From NCBI GenBank assembly GCA_002448815.1, contig DKAJ01000012.1:53122-78744 (forward strand): a stretch of DNA of 25,623 nt, written 5' to 3'. How positions within the stretch are numbered: position 1 is the stretch's first letter; every line of letters starts with the position of its first letter. Of this stretch, positions 1 to 7,472 are shown piece by piece. The stretch comes from Micavibrio sp. UBA6929. Its GTDB lineage: Bacteria > Pseudomonadota > Alphaproteobacteria > Micavibrionales > Micavibrionaceae. The notes under the pieces were generated by a model. It was not told the DNA's origin. It worked only from the letters and a program-made list of their open reading frames with translations, and searched no databases. The position numbers and the translations under genes were made by a program.

Positions 1-38
1 TGGAAAGAATAAAATCTTTCTGTGAGAGTTTAAGCTAA

Positions 39-980
39 TTAGGCTTTAGATGACAAATGTTTTTCCGCTTCAAGAGCAGCCATACATCCCATACCAGCCG
101 CAGTAATGGCCTGACGATATGTGTGGTCTGCAACATCACCGGCGCCGTAAATGCCGTCTATAGACGTTTTAGTGCTGTCGGCGGCAGTGATGAGATAACC
201 AGACTCGTCCATGTCGAGCTTGCCCTTAAACAGCTCTGTCGCTGGGTCGTGACCAATCGCCACGAAGAAACCTTGAACGTCGATGTTTTGGGTGCTGTCA
301 TCTTTTGTGCTTTTTAGGCGCAGGCCTGTAACGCCTGTATCATCACCTAGGATTTCATCAACTTCGTGATCCCAAATGACGGATACTTTGTCGCTGGCGA
401 ATAAGCGGTCTTGCATGATCTTTTCTGCGCGCAAACTATCGCGGCGGTGAATCAGCGTGACCTTGCTACAGAAATTTGTAAGGAAAAGCGCTTCTTCAAC
501 GGCGCTGTTGCCGCCGCCAACAATGGCAACTTCTTGGTTTTTAAAGAAGAAACCATCACATGTCGCGCATGCAGATACGCCGCGTCCTTGGAAGGTTTGC
601 TCTGATTCGATGCCGAGCCAGCGTGCTTTTGCGCCAGTGGCAATAATCAACGTATCACCAGTATAAACTTCGCCGCTTTGGCCGGTGGCCTTGAAAGGGC
701 GCTGCGTGGTGTCAACGTCAACGATATAATCACTGATCATCTCTGTGCCGACATTTTCGGCCTGAGCGCGCATTTGATCAACCAGCCACGGGCCTTCGAT
801 CTTTTCTGCAAAACCAGGATAGTTTTCAACCTCGGTCGTGATCATTAACTGACCACCAGGCTCATAGCCTGTAACAAGAATGGGATTAAGGTTCGCGCGC
901 GCCGCGTAGATTGCCGCTGTATAACCTGCGGGGCCAGAACCGATAATTAAGACCTTTGTGTGTGTGTTTGTATTGCTCAT
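39..980 (-). CDS. trxB: Thioredoxin reductase
   Basis: This flavoenzyme passes electrons from NADPH to thioredoxin in the cytoplasm. The 313-aa product has the usual family length. The N-terminal FAD-binding motif GSGPAG lies at residues 14-19, the redox-active CATC pair (C138, C141) is followed by DG, and the NADPH-binding GGGNSA lies at 155-160. A second FAD signature, GIYGAGDVAD, is near the C terminus. The ATG is preceded by an AGGA ribosome site about 5 bases upstream. The gene sits 21 bases after the ELM1-family gene on the same strand, so the two probably share a transcript that starts in the ELM1/lrp divergent region. An Lrp-type regulator beside trxB is common in alphaproteobacteria. 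No odd residues were seen. Confidence 0.97.
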   Translation of the reverse strand: MSNTNTHTKVLIIGSGPAGYTAAIYAARANLNPILVTGYEPGGQLMITTEVENYPGFAEKIEGPWLVDQMRAQAENVGTEMISDYIVDVDTTQRPFKATGQSGEVYTGDTLIIATGAKARWLGIESEQTFQGRGVSACATCDGFFFKNQEVAIVGGGNSAVEEALFLTNFCSKVTLIHRRDSLRAEKIMQDRLFASDKVSVIWDHEVDEILGDDTGVTGLRLKSTKDDSTQNIDVQGFFVAIGHDPATELFKGKLDMDESGYLITAADSTKTSIDGIYGAGDVADHTYRQAITAAGMGCMAALEAEKHLSSKA

Positions 981-1001
981 GAAATCCTATATAGGGCGAA
1001 G

Positions 1002-1949
1002 TTATCGGCTTGTAAAGGCGTCTTCGATTGCTCTGGCGGCCTTGTCCGCATCATTTAACGGTTCGTAGGTCCAGCTTTCGATTTTGCCGTCGAAAATGCG
1101 CACTGCGCCGTGATTGATCAGGCGGCTTAGCATCGCGTCTATACGCTTACCACCGCCCTCTAGCGGGATAGCATAAACGGGCTTGCCAGTGGTTGCCGCC
1201 TCGGACAGCATGGACGCGCTATCGTTCGTCACCATAATGATGTCCGCCAGTGCAAGCATTGCAAAATAAGGGTTTTCTCCCTGATGATCCCAGAAGTAGA
1301 CATTGTGATGGCCGCTCAGATGGTGGCGCAGCATCTCTTCGTTCTCGGCGCCAGTGCGGCGTGACGTCGTAATCATAAGCGACTGCGTTAGCGCCGCCAA
1401 ATGCGTGCAAAGCTTTTCGACAATAAAAGATGTCAGGCGGTGAGCTTTACTATTGCCGCCAATTAAAACGGCAATGCGCGGGGAGGGCATATCACGCAGC
1501 GCGGCAAAGCTGTTCGCGGCCTGCGTAATCTTATCAGATGTAATGCGGTTCGGCGCAGCAGTGGTTTTTACAACATTATCGCCTGTGACAGGGTCGTGTT
1601 CTGGTGCGATAACCAGGTCAAATTCTTTTGGACTGATTCGCGGGTCTTGAATAAAAACCGTAAAGGTCTTGCCGTGGCTTTGTTTTTTGATATATCGCGC
1701 CGCTGCAATGCTTTTTCGGCCGCTGACAATCAGTAAATCAGGCCATCCTGACGTAGGTAGGCGCGGTGAAAACGTGAAGGCTTGCTCGAAACCCAGCCAA
1801 GGGCTTAGGCTTTTCCATGGCTGCGTGAGTGTTATGCGCAATATTTGGGCTGAAACCTCCAAGGATTCTGCTACGCCGAGGCATTGGTTTTCTGTGCCTG
1901 CCATGCCTTCGGTAATGATCCAGCATGAAATATTTTTCAGTTTTTGCAT
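1002..1949 (-). CDS. ELM1-family (DUF1022) protein
   Basis: The 315-aa product resembles the mitochondrial fission ELM1 family, named for a plant protein that recruits the fission dynamin. The role of the bacterial members is not known; their fold is thought to resemble GT-B glycosyltransferases. Visible signatures are WIITEGMAGTENQCLG at residues 10-25, IGGNSKAHR at 163-171, and TNDSASMLSEA at 241-251, followed by TGKPVYAIPLEGG. I see no signal peptide or membrane segment. The ATG has AAGGA six bases upstream, and a good sigma-70-type promoter lies just before it. It is the first gene of a probable two-gene operon with trxB. The family assignment is firm; the function is open, with sugar transfer to a lipid or envelope acceptor only a guess. 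Confidence 0.85.
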   Translation of the reverse strand: MQKLKNISCWIITEGMAGTENQCLGVAESLEVSAQILRITLTQPWKSLSPWLGFEQAFTFSPRLPTSGWPDLLIVSGRKSIAAARYIKKQSHGKTFTVFIQDPRISPKEFDLVIAPEHDPVTGDNVVKTTAAPNRITSDKITQAANSFAALRDMPSPRIAVLIGGNSKAHRLTSFIVEKLCTHLAALTQSLMITTSRRTGAENEEMLRHHLSGHHNVYFWDHQGENPYFAMLALADIIMVTNDSASMLSEAATTGKPVYAIPLEGGGKRIDAMLSRLINHGAVRIFDGKIESWTYEPLNDADKAARAIEDAFTSR

Positions 1950-1978
1950 GAAAGTCCTTGCATGTTTGCTCGCGCAAC

Positions 1979-2007
1979 TTTATATCAAGCCTCAGCCTTG
2001 TTTTGAA
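1979..2007 (-). promoter_or_regulatory. Putative promoter for the ELM1-family gene and trxB
   Basis: Reading the minus strand, TTCAAA (2007-2002) is followed by a 17-base spacer and TATAAA (1984-1979), preceded by TGA. The expected start near 1972 gives a leader of about 23 bases containing AAGGA. The -35 box overlaps the TTGAAG repeats at 2003-2020, so the neighbouring Lrp-type protein could act here. This was found by eye and is untested. Confidence 0.5.
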
Positions 2008-2052
2008 GATTTATTTGAAGTTGAGGACATAATACTATTAGAAGGTGAAATA

Positions 2053-2523
2053 ATGAGAAGAGCTAAACTTGATAAAATCGACCGTAAAATCCTGAAATGT
2101 CTACAAGAAGACGGCCGTATGAGCAACGTAAATCTAGCAAAAGAAGCTGGAATTTCTGCTCCGCCATGTTTGCGCCGCGTGCGCTCGCTTGAGGATAATG
2201 GCTTTATCAAGGGCTATAACGCACAAATTGATGCGCCTTCTATGGGCTATACGGTTACAATTTTCGCGCTTGTGACGCTGAAAGGTCAATCGGCAACCGA
2301 TAAAGAAGAATTTGAAAACTATATTAACGGCCTTGACGAAGTGCGCGAATGTCACTCGATCGCAGGTGATCTGGATTACCTGATGAAGGTCGTTGCCCAT
2401 GACTGGACAGATTATCAGCGCATTTTGAAAGATGAGCTGACAAGCGCGCCTCACGTGCAATCGGTGAAGTCATGCCTGTCGATGAGCTCATCTAAAATGG
2501 AAGCCGGCGTTCCTATCGAGTAA
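2053..2523 (+). CDS. Lrp/AsnC-family transcriptional regulator
   Basis: This 156-aa protein should bind DNA as an oligomer and sense an amino acid or similar small molecule. The N-terminal winged helix-turn-helix covers about residues 5-60 (LDKIDRKILKCLQEDGR, then AKEAGISAPPCLRRVRSLE). The C-terminal RAM ligand domain spans about 70-145 and includes GDLDYLMKV at 105-113. The open frame extends upstream to 1669, but the ATG at 2053 follows an AGAAGGTGAA ribosome site and gives exactly the family length, so the longer form is rejected. It is divergent from the ELM1/trxB pair and may regulate itself and that operon. Its stop lies 2 bases from the end of the convergent gloA. The effector cannot be read from the sequence. 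Confidence 0.95.
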   Translation: MRRAKLDKIDRKILKCLQEDGRMSNVNLAKEAGISAPPCLRRVRSLEDNGFIKGYNAQIDAPSMGYTVTIFALVTLKGQSATDKEEFENYINGLDEVRECHSIAGDLDYLMKVVAHDWTDYQRILKDELTSAPHVQSVKSCLSMSSSKMEAGVPIE

Positions 2524-2525
2524 GA

Positions 2526-2981
2526 TTACCAAGTGCCTGTGTTTGGCATAGATGCCCATGGCTCGGCCGCGGGCAAAGCATCGCCGCGCTGTAATAGCTC
2601 AATCGAAATACCATCAGGTGACTTGATAAAGGCCATATATCCATCGCGCGGTGGGCGGTTGATGGTGACGCCATTATCTTGCAGCCGCGCGCAGGTTTCA
2701 TAAATATTATCGACGCGGTAGGCAAGGTGCCCAAAATTGCGACCGCCAGTGTAAATCTCAGGCTCTTCGCCTTCTACTGGCCAGTTGTAAGTAAGCTCTA
2801 ATAGCGGGGTTTGCGTGTCTTTCCCGCGCTGCTCGTCTTGATCAGCCGCCAAGAAGATCAGCGTAAAACGGCCTTGTTCGTTTTCCATGCGGCGCGTTTC
2901 GACCATGCCCATTTTGTTGCAGTAAAAATCAAGAGATTCGTCAATGTCGCGGACGCGAACCATAGTGTGAAGATATTCCAA
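2526..2981 (-). CDS. gloA: Lactoylglutathione lyase (glyoxalase I)
   Basis: The enzyme isomerises the methylglyoxal-glutathione hemithioacetal to S-lactoylglutathione, detoxifying methylglyoxal in the cytoplasm. The 151-aa VOC-fold protein keeps all four metal ligands: H5, E62, H85 (in GHLAYRV) and E128 (in GISIELLQ). The start is TTG: AAGGA lies 7 bases upstream and MEYLHTMVRV matches the normal family N terminus, whereas the next ATG would remove the first metal ligand. The short C-terminal tail (about residues 133-151) is rich in Ala and Pro. It is convergent with the Lrp gene, 2 bases apart, and lies 82 bases downstream of the orphan gene on the same strand, so it may be read from that transcript or its own promoter. 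Confidence 0.95.
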   Translation of the reverse strand: MEYLHTMVRVRDIDESLDFYCNKMGMVETRRMENEQGRFTLIFLAADQDEQRGKDTQTPLLELTYNWPVEGEEPEIYTGGRNFGHLAYRVDNIYETCARLQDNGVTINRPPRDGYMAFIKSPDGISIELLQRGDALPAAEPWASMPNTGTW

Positions 2982-3063
2982 CTGTCTGTCCTTTTTATTA
3001 AAAGTGAAAAGATTTACCTTTAATGTAGTGTAGTCAGGCAGTTTTTAAACCCAGTAAGTTTGC

Positions 3064-3462
3064 TTAATTCATAGGAATTTCGCGCGCGTAGTTTTGAAGC
3101 GTTGAAAGGTTTGGGTCCGTGTCAAAAGTATCGCTTAAAAACAGTGAGAGCATATATAGTGTGCGTTCACTTTTATCCATGCGGCTAATTTTATCGTATA
3201 AATCGGGATTGCTCTTCTCGAGTTCTTTGCGGTCATCGTCATCATATTTATCGTAGTTGCTGTATGGGCTATTTAGATATGCGTGCCTCAGATCGTGCTT
3301 GTGCATACCGCTAGCAGTTGATGCAGCCTGAAGCACACGTTCTATAGTAGTTCTGTAATCATTATCATCCCTCTGGTGAGGATTAGTTTCAACAAACCTT
3401 TTTAAAGCACTGATATTAAAAGCTAATATAATGTGTGATCTGATTTCTTTCAGTTTGTCCAT
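3064..3462 (-). CDS. Hypothetical protein, 132 aa
   Basis: I do not recognise this protein. It is soluble and highly charged, with no signal peptide or membrane segment. A helical N-terminal half (KEIRSHIILAF, then RTTIERVLQAAS) leads into HKHDLRHAYLNSPYSNYDKY, a DDDD run near residues 75-80, and a second helical part (SERTLYMLSLFLSDTF). The ATG has a weak AGAGAT site about 6 bases upstream. It lies between greA and gloA on the same strand, with 107 bases to greA that contain a perfect 7-base dyad. The codon usage does not look foreign. Intact length and a plausible start favour a real gene, probably lineage-restricted. Confidence 0.65.
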   Translation of the reverse strand: MDKLKEIRSHIILAFNISALKRFVETNPHQRDDNDYRTTIERVLQAASTASGMHKHDLRHAYLNSPYSNYDKYDDDDRKELEKSNPDLYDKISRMDKSERTLYMLSLFLSDTFDTDPNLSTLQNYAREIPMN

Positions 3463-3508
3463 ATGTATCTCTAAATTTCATTTTCACAGACGAGTTTTAA
3501 CATAACAA

Positions 3509-3527
3509 TTATCTTTGTGCAAGATAA
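3509..3527. repeat. Perfect 7-bp inverted repeat upstream of the 132-aa orphan
   Basis: TTATCTT and AAGATAA are separated by five bases (TGTGC). The dyad lies between the greA stop and the orphan start, 47 bases upstream of the orphan ATG. The stem is AT-rich with no T tract, so an operator-like site is more likely than a terminator. Confidence 0.5.
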
Positions 3528-3569
3528 AGTGTGTAAGTGATTTATACATAATGAAATAGCAAGGGTGTT

Positions 3570-4043
3570 TTACTGAAACGAAACGCTTAGGATCTCGTAG
3601 AAGGTTTTTCCTTTGGGGGTGTTTACCTCAACGGAGTCACCTTCAGACTTGCCGATCAAGGCGCGTGCGATTGGGGCGCTGATAGAAATGCGGCCCTCAT
3701 CAGAATTTGCGTCATAATCACCAACGATCTGGAAGGAACGCTCCTCGTCAGTGTCCTCGTCAACGATCGTCACTGTTGCGCCAAATTTAACCGTATCACC
3801 GCTCAGGGTTGTTGGGTCAATAACTTGCGCGCGTGATACCACGGCCTCCAGTTCTTCAATACGGCCTTCGATAAAGCTTTGCTGCTCGCGGGCGGCGTGA
3901 TATTCCGCGTTTTCAGAAAGGTCACCATGCGCGCGGGCCTCGGCGATGGCTTCGATTACGGCAGGGCGCTGTACCTTCTTGAGGTTTTCTAACTCTGCGC
4001 TGAGGGCTTCATAGCCTTTCTTAGTCATTGGAAATTGATCCAT
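3570..4043 (-). CDS. greA: Transcription elongation factor GreA
   Basis: GreA enters the secondary channel of stalled RNA polymerase and stimulates cleavage of backtracked RNA. The chosen ATG gives 157 aa, the usual length, starting MDQFPMTKKGYEAL. The N-terminal coiled coil carries the tip acidic residues D41 and E44 in GDLSENAEYHAA, and the C-terminal FKBP-like domain ends with SVEVNTPKGKTFYEIL. An AAAGG site lies about 9 bases upstream. An upstream in-frame ATG at 4091 would add 16 residues encoded across a terminator stem, so it is rejected. The gene follows carB but has its own promoter at 4112-4140, with a terminator hairpin between promoter and gene. Confidence 0.97.
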   Translation of the reverse strand: MDQFPMTKKGYEALSAELENLKKVQRPAVIEAIAEARAHGDLSENAEYHAAREQQSFIEGRIEELEAVVSRAQVIDPTTLSGDTVKFGATVTIVDEDTDEERSFQIVGDYDANSDEGRISISAPIARALIGKSEGDSVEVNTPKGKTFYEILSVSFQ

Positions 4044-4072
4044 AACTGTAACCTTTCTAAAATCGTGTTTTA

Positions 4073-4102
4073 TAAAAACAAATCCCGCCAAAAAGCGGCG
4101 GG
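4073..4102 (-). terminator. Intrinsic terminator between carB and greA
   Basis: On the minus strand CCCGCC (4102-4097) pairs with GGCGGG (4089-4084) around a 7-base loop, then ATTTGTTTTT supplies the U-rich tract. It would end carAB transcripts about 45 bases after the carB stop. It also lies downstream of the predicted greA promoter and about 30 bases before the greA ATG, so it is likewise a greA leader attenuator. Confidence 0.8.
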
Positions 4103-4111
4103 AATTGCTGT

Positions 4112-4140
4112 ATCCTAAGAAAAATGACGCCAGTCGTCAA
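4112..4140 (-). promoter_or_regulatory. Predicted greA promoter
   Basis: On the minus strand TTGACG (4140-4135), a 17-base spacer and TAGGAT (4117-4112) give near-consensus sigma-70 boxes just after the carB stop. The expected start is near 4105, only about 3 bases before the terminator stem. Confidence 0.65.
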
Positions 4141-4145
4141 ATGAT

Positions 4146-7100
4146 TTATGCGGCCTGTGAACGGCTTTGTTCTTCAGGCAAGTAATCTTGCAGGCGTTTG
4201 ACCTCGATCTCGCGGCCCTTGATCGCCTTGATCGCCTTCACTGTTGCGGTTGCCGCCGTCAGCAAAGTGTAATAAGGGATCTTGTTCATCAAGGCCATGC
4301 GGCGGATTGAATTTGAATCCGCTGTGGCTTGTGCGCTCTTGGTTGTTGTGTTGATGACCATGGCAATATCGCCGTTGATCATCGCATCCAAGATGTGCGG
4401 TTGACCTTCAAGAACCTTGTTTACGCGCGTGGCGTTCACGCCGTTTTCTTGCAGGTGTTTGTATGTGCCGCCAGTGGCAACAAGCTCAAAGCCTAGGCTT
4501 TCAAGGTCTTTTGCAATGGGAACAAGGCCTTCTTTATCAACATTTTTAACCGATAAGAAAACCTTACCTGATTTTGGCAGGCGGCTTCCCGCGGCAAGCT
4601 GCGATTTCGCAAGTGCATGGGCAAGATCTTTATCAAGGCCCATAACTTCACCTGTAGACTTCATCTCGGGGCCGAGCAGGGGCTCGACACCAGGGAAGCG
4701 GTTGAACGGGAAGACAGGCGCCTTAACCGCCCAGTGATCAGGTTTCATGCCGTAAAGAATGCCTTTGAAATCATTCAGTTTCTCGCCAGCCATAATGCGC
4801 GCAGCAATCTTCGCAACAGGAACGCCTGTTGCCTTGGCAACGAATGGCGCTGTGCGTGATGCACGCGGGTTAACCTCGATGATGAAGACTTCAAATTCGC
4901 CTGTTTCTGGGTTCTTACGCGCCGCGAACTGTACGTTCATCAGGCCTTTAACGTTCAAGGCCTTGGCAAGGACAATCGCTTGGCGCTCCATTTCGTCAAC
5001 GGTGGCTTGTGGCAATGAGTGCGGCGGCAAGACGCAGGCACTGTCGCCCGAGTGAATGCCCGCTTCTTCGATATGCTCCATGATGCCGGCAACGTAAACA
5101 TCTTCACCATCACATAGCGTATCCACATCAACCTCAATCGCGCTTTTCAAATAGCGATCAAGCAAGACAGGGTTATCACCAGACACCAAAACCGCTGTGT
5201 CGATATAGCGTTTAAGCTCTTCCATGTTGTGGACGATTTCCATGCCTTGTCCGCCCAAAACATAAGATGGGCGAATAACCAACGGGAAGCCAATGTTTTC
5301 GGCCTTGGCAACGGCATCTTCGGCCGAGCGTGCAAGGTCGTTTGGTGGCTGGCGCAAGTTCAAGTCTTGCAAAAGCTTTTGGAAGCGTTCGCGGTCTTCG
5401 GCCAAATCAATCGCATCAGGTGACGTCCCAAGGATAGGAATGCCCGCTTTTAACAGTGCATGTGAAAGCTTAAGCGGCGTTTGGCCACCTAGCTGAACGA
5501 TGACACCTTTGACTTTTCCGCTAGCTTGTTCCGCGCGGATAAGCTCAACCACGTCTTCCTCTGTTAGGGGCTCGAAGTACAGACGGTCTGATGTGTCATA
5601 GTCTGTTGAAACTGTTTCAGGGTTACAGTTCACCATGACTGTTTCATAACCCGCCTCACGCAGCGCAAAGGAGGCATGAACGCAGCAATAGTCAAATTCA
5701 ATGCCCTGACCAATGCGGTTCGGGCCACCGCCAAGAATGATGACCTTTTCTTTGTCAGAGGGGTCAATTTCGCTTTCGGCTGGTTCAAGACCATTACCCT
5801 CATAGCAACTATACATATACGGCGTGCCAGATGGGATTTCGGCGGCGCATGTGTCAACGCGCTTGTAGACAGGGTGTACGTTTGCGTTTTGGCGGCTTGC
5901 GCGCACTGCGTCTTCGGTTTGACCTGTTATGCCGGCAAGCTGCGCGTCAGAGAAGCCAAGCTTCTTGAGCGCTGTCCAGTCTTGCGCGTCTGTCGGAAGG
6001 CCGTTGTCTTGTACGTTCTTTTCTGCTGCAATAATATTGGCCATGCGCTCAAGGAACCAAGGGTCAATTTTCGTGGCGCTATGGATTTCCTCTTGGGTCA
6101 AGCCAAGGCGCAATGCCTGACCAACGTAAAGCAAACGCTCTGGCGTTGGTGTGATTAATACAGAGCGTACAGCGTCACGGACAACGTCCATGTTTTCTGT
6201 CTGCGTGCCTTTGATCTCGACTGGGCTTAGGCCGTCAAAGCCTTTTTCCAGGGAGCGCAGTGCCTTTTGAAGGCTTTCTTCAAAGCTGCGGCCAATGGCC
6301 ATAGCTTCACCAACAGATTTCATCGCCGTGTTAAGTGTATTTTTCGTGCCAGTGAATTTCTCGAACGCGAAGCGCGGAATTTTTGTGACAACGTAATCGA
6401 TTGTCGGCTCAAAGCTTGCAGGCGTACGTCCGCCTGTAATGTCGTTACCGAGCTCATCCAGTGTGTAGCCTACCGCGAGTTTAGCTGCGATCTTTGCAAT
6501 AGGGAATCCTGTTGCCTTGGACGCCAGCGCGGAAGAGCGGCTCACGCGCGGGTTCATCTCGATCACGATCATGCGGCCGTTTTCTGGGTTCACGGCGAAC
6601 TGTACGTTTGACCCGCCTGTTTCAACGCCAATGCCCCGAAGAACCGCTAGGGATGCATTGCGCATGATCTGGTATTCTTTATCAGTCAGGGTCAGGGCAG
6701 GTGCAACCGTAATCGAGTCACCTGTGTGAACTCCCATAGGGTCAATATTTTCAATCGCACAGATAATGATGCAGTTGTCATTCTTATCGCGGACAACTTC
6801 CATTTCATATTCTTTCCATCCAAGCATCGATTCTTCGATCAAGACCTCAGTCGTCGGAGAAGCCTCAAGACCTTCGCCAACGATTTGTTCGTACTCGGAA
6901 CGGTTATAGGCAATGCCGCCGCCTGTGCCGCCCAGTGTGAATGATGGGCGAATAATTGCAGGCAAACCAATTGTATTGAGCGCTTCGCGCGCTTCATCCA
7001 TAGAATGCACAACGGCGCTGCGCGCTGATTCAAGGCCAAGCTCATCCATACATTCTTTGAATTTTTGGCGGTCTTCCGCTTTTTCAATGGCTTCTTGGTC

Positions 7101-7454
7101 CGCGCCGATTAGCTCAATGCCAAGGCGCTCAAGCGTGCCGTCTTCTGCAAGGGCAAGCGCCGTATTCAGCGCCGTTTGCCCGCCCATAGTTGGAAGCAAC
7201 GCGTCAGGCTTTTCTTTTTCAAGGATCTTAGCAACAACCTTTGGCGTAATGGGCTCGATATACGTGGCGTCTGCCATCGAGGGGTCCGTCATGATGGTCG
7301 CCGGGTTCGAGTTAATCAGAACAATGCGGTATCCTTCCTCGCGCAGGGCCTTACAGGCCTGTGTGCCGGAATAGTCAAATTCGCAGGCTTGGCCAATAAT
7401 AATCGGGCCAGCGCCAATGATCGCAATTGTTTTTATGTCGGTACGTTTTGGCAT
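4146..7454 (-). CDS. carB: Carbamoyl-phosphate synthase large subunit
   Basis: This subunit makes carbamoyl phosphate from bicarbonate, ammonia and two ATP, for pyrimidine and arginine synthesis. At 1102 aa it is full length. It shows two homologous ATP-grasp halves (GAGPIIIGQACEFDYSG near the N terminus; GGGPNRIGQGIEFDYCC in the second half), each with its own MNPRVSRSSALASKATG or VNPRASRTAPFVAKATG signature. A C-terminal MGS-like allosteric domain (about residues 940-1080) is where UMP and ornithine act in E. coli. GAGGAAG precedes the ATG. It lies 18 bases after carA on the same strand and is surely cotranscribed. No frameshift or missing motif was seen. Confidence 0.98.
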   Translation of the reverse strand: MPKRTDIKTIAIIGAGPIIIGQACEFDYSGTQACKALREEGYRIVLINSNPATIMTDPSMADATYIEPITPKVVAKILEKEKPDALLPTMGGQTALNTALALAEDGTLERLGIELIGADQEAIEKAEDRQKFKECMDELGLESARSAVVHSMDEAREALNTIGLPAIIRPSFTLGGTGGGIAYNRSEYEQIVGEGLEASPTTEVLIEESMLGWKEYEMEVVRDKNDNCIIICAIENIDPMGVHTGDSITVAPALTLTDKEYQIMRNASLAVLRGIGVETGGSNVQFAVNPENGRMIVIEMNPRVSRSSALASKATGFPIAKIAAKLAVGYTLDELGNDITGGRTPASFEPTIDYVVTKIPRFAFEKFTGTKNTLNTAMKSVGEAMAIGRSFEESLQKALRSLEKGFDGLSPVEIKGTQTENMDVVRDAVRSVLITPTPERLLYVGQALRLGLTQEEIHSATKIDPWFLERMANIIAAEKNVQDNGLPTDAQDWTALKKLGFSDAQLAGITGQTEDAVRASRQNANVHPVYKRVDTCAAEIPSGTPYMYSCYEGNGLEPAESEIDPSDKEKVIILGGGPNRIGQGIEFDYCCVHASFALREAGYETVMVNCNPETVSTDYDTSDRLYFEPLTEEDVVELIRAEQASGKVKGVIVQLGGQTPLKLSHALLKAGIPILGTSPDAIDLAEDRERFQKLLQDLNLRQPPNDLARSAEDAVAKAENIGFPLVIRPSYVLGGQGMEIVHNMEELKRYIDTAVLVSGDNPVLLDRYLKSAIEVDVDTLCDGEDVYVAGIMEHIEEAGIHSGDSACVLPPHSLPQATVDEMERQAIVLAKALNVKGLMNVQFAARKNPETGEFEVFIIEVNPRASRTAPFVAKATGVPVAKIAARIMAGEKLNDFKGILYGMKPDHWAVKAPVFPFNRFPGVEPLLGPEMKSTGEVMGLDKDLAHALAKSQLAAGSRLPKSGKVFLSVKNVDKEGLVPIAKDLESLGFELVATGGTYKHLQENGVNATRVNKVLEGQPHILDAMINGDIAMVINTTTKSAQATADSNSIRRMALMNKIPYYTLLTAATATVKAIKAIKGREIEVKRLQDYLPEEQSRSQAA

Positions 7455-7472
7455 TGTTCTTCCTCTATGGTG

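Noticed and set aside
1..38. GAAAGA/TCTTTC inverted repeat after trxB
   Set aside because: A 6-bp AT-rich stem at the window edge without a visible T tract; too weak to call a trxB terminator.
1669..2052. Upstream extension of the Lrp-family frame to 284 aa
   Set aside because: The extra 128 residues overlap the ELM1-family gene antisense, have no family match, and a strong ribosome site sits at the ATG at 2053.
4044..4091. Longer greA start at 4091
   Set aside because: It would translate the terminator stem, and the shorter form has the ribosome site and the exact family length.
5676..6158. 160-aa plus-strand frame inside carB
   Set aside because: Antisense to a highly conserved carB region, no ribosome site and no recognisable domain; an antisense shadow.
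6913..7374. 153-aa plus-strand frame, Ser-rich
   Set aside because: Antisense to the carB N terminus; composition mirrors the complementary codons.
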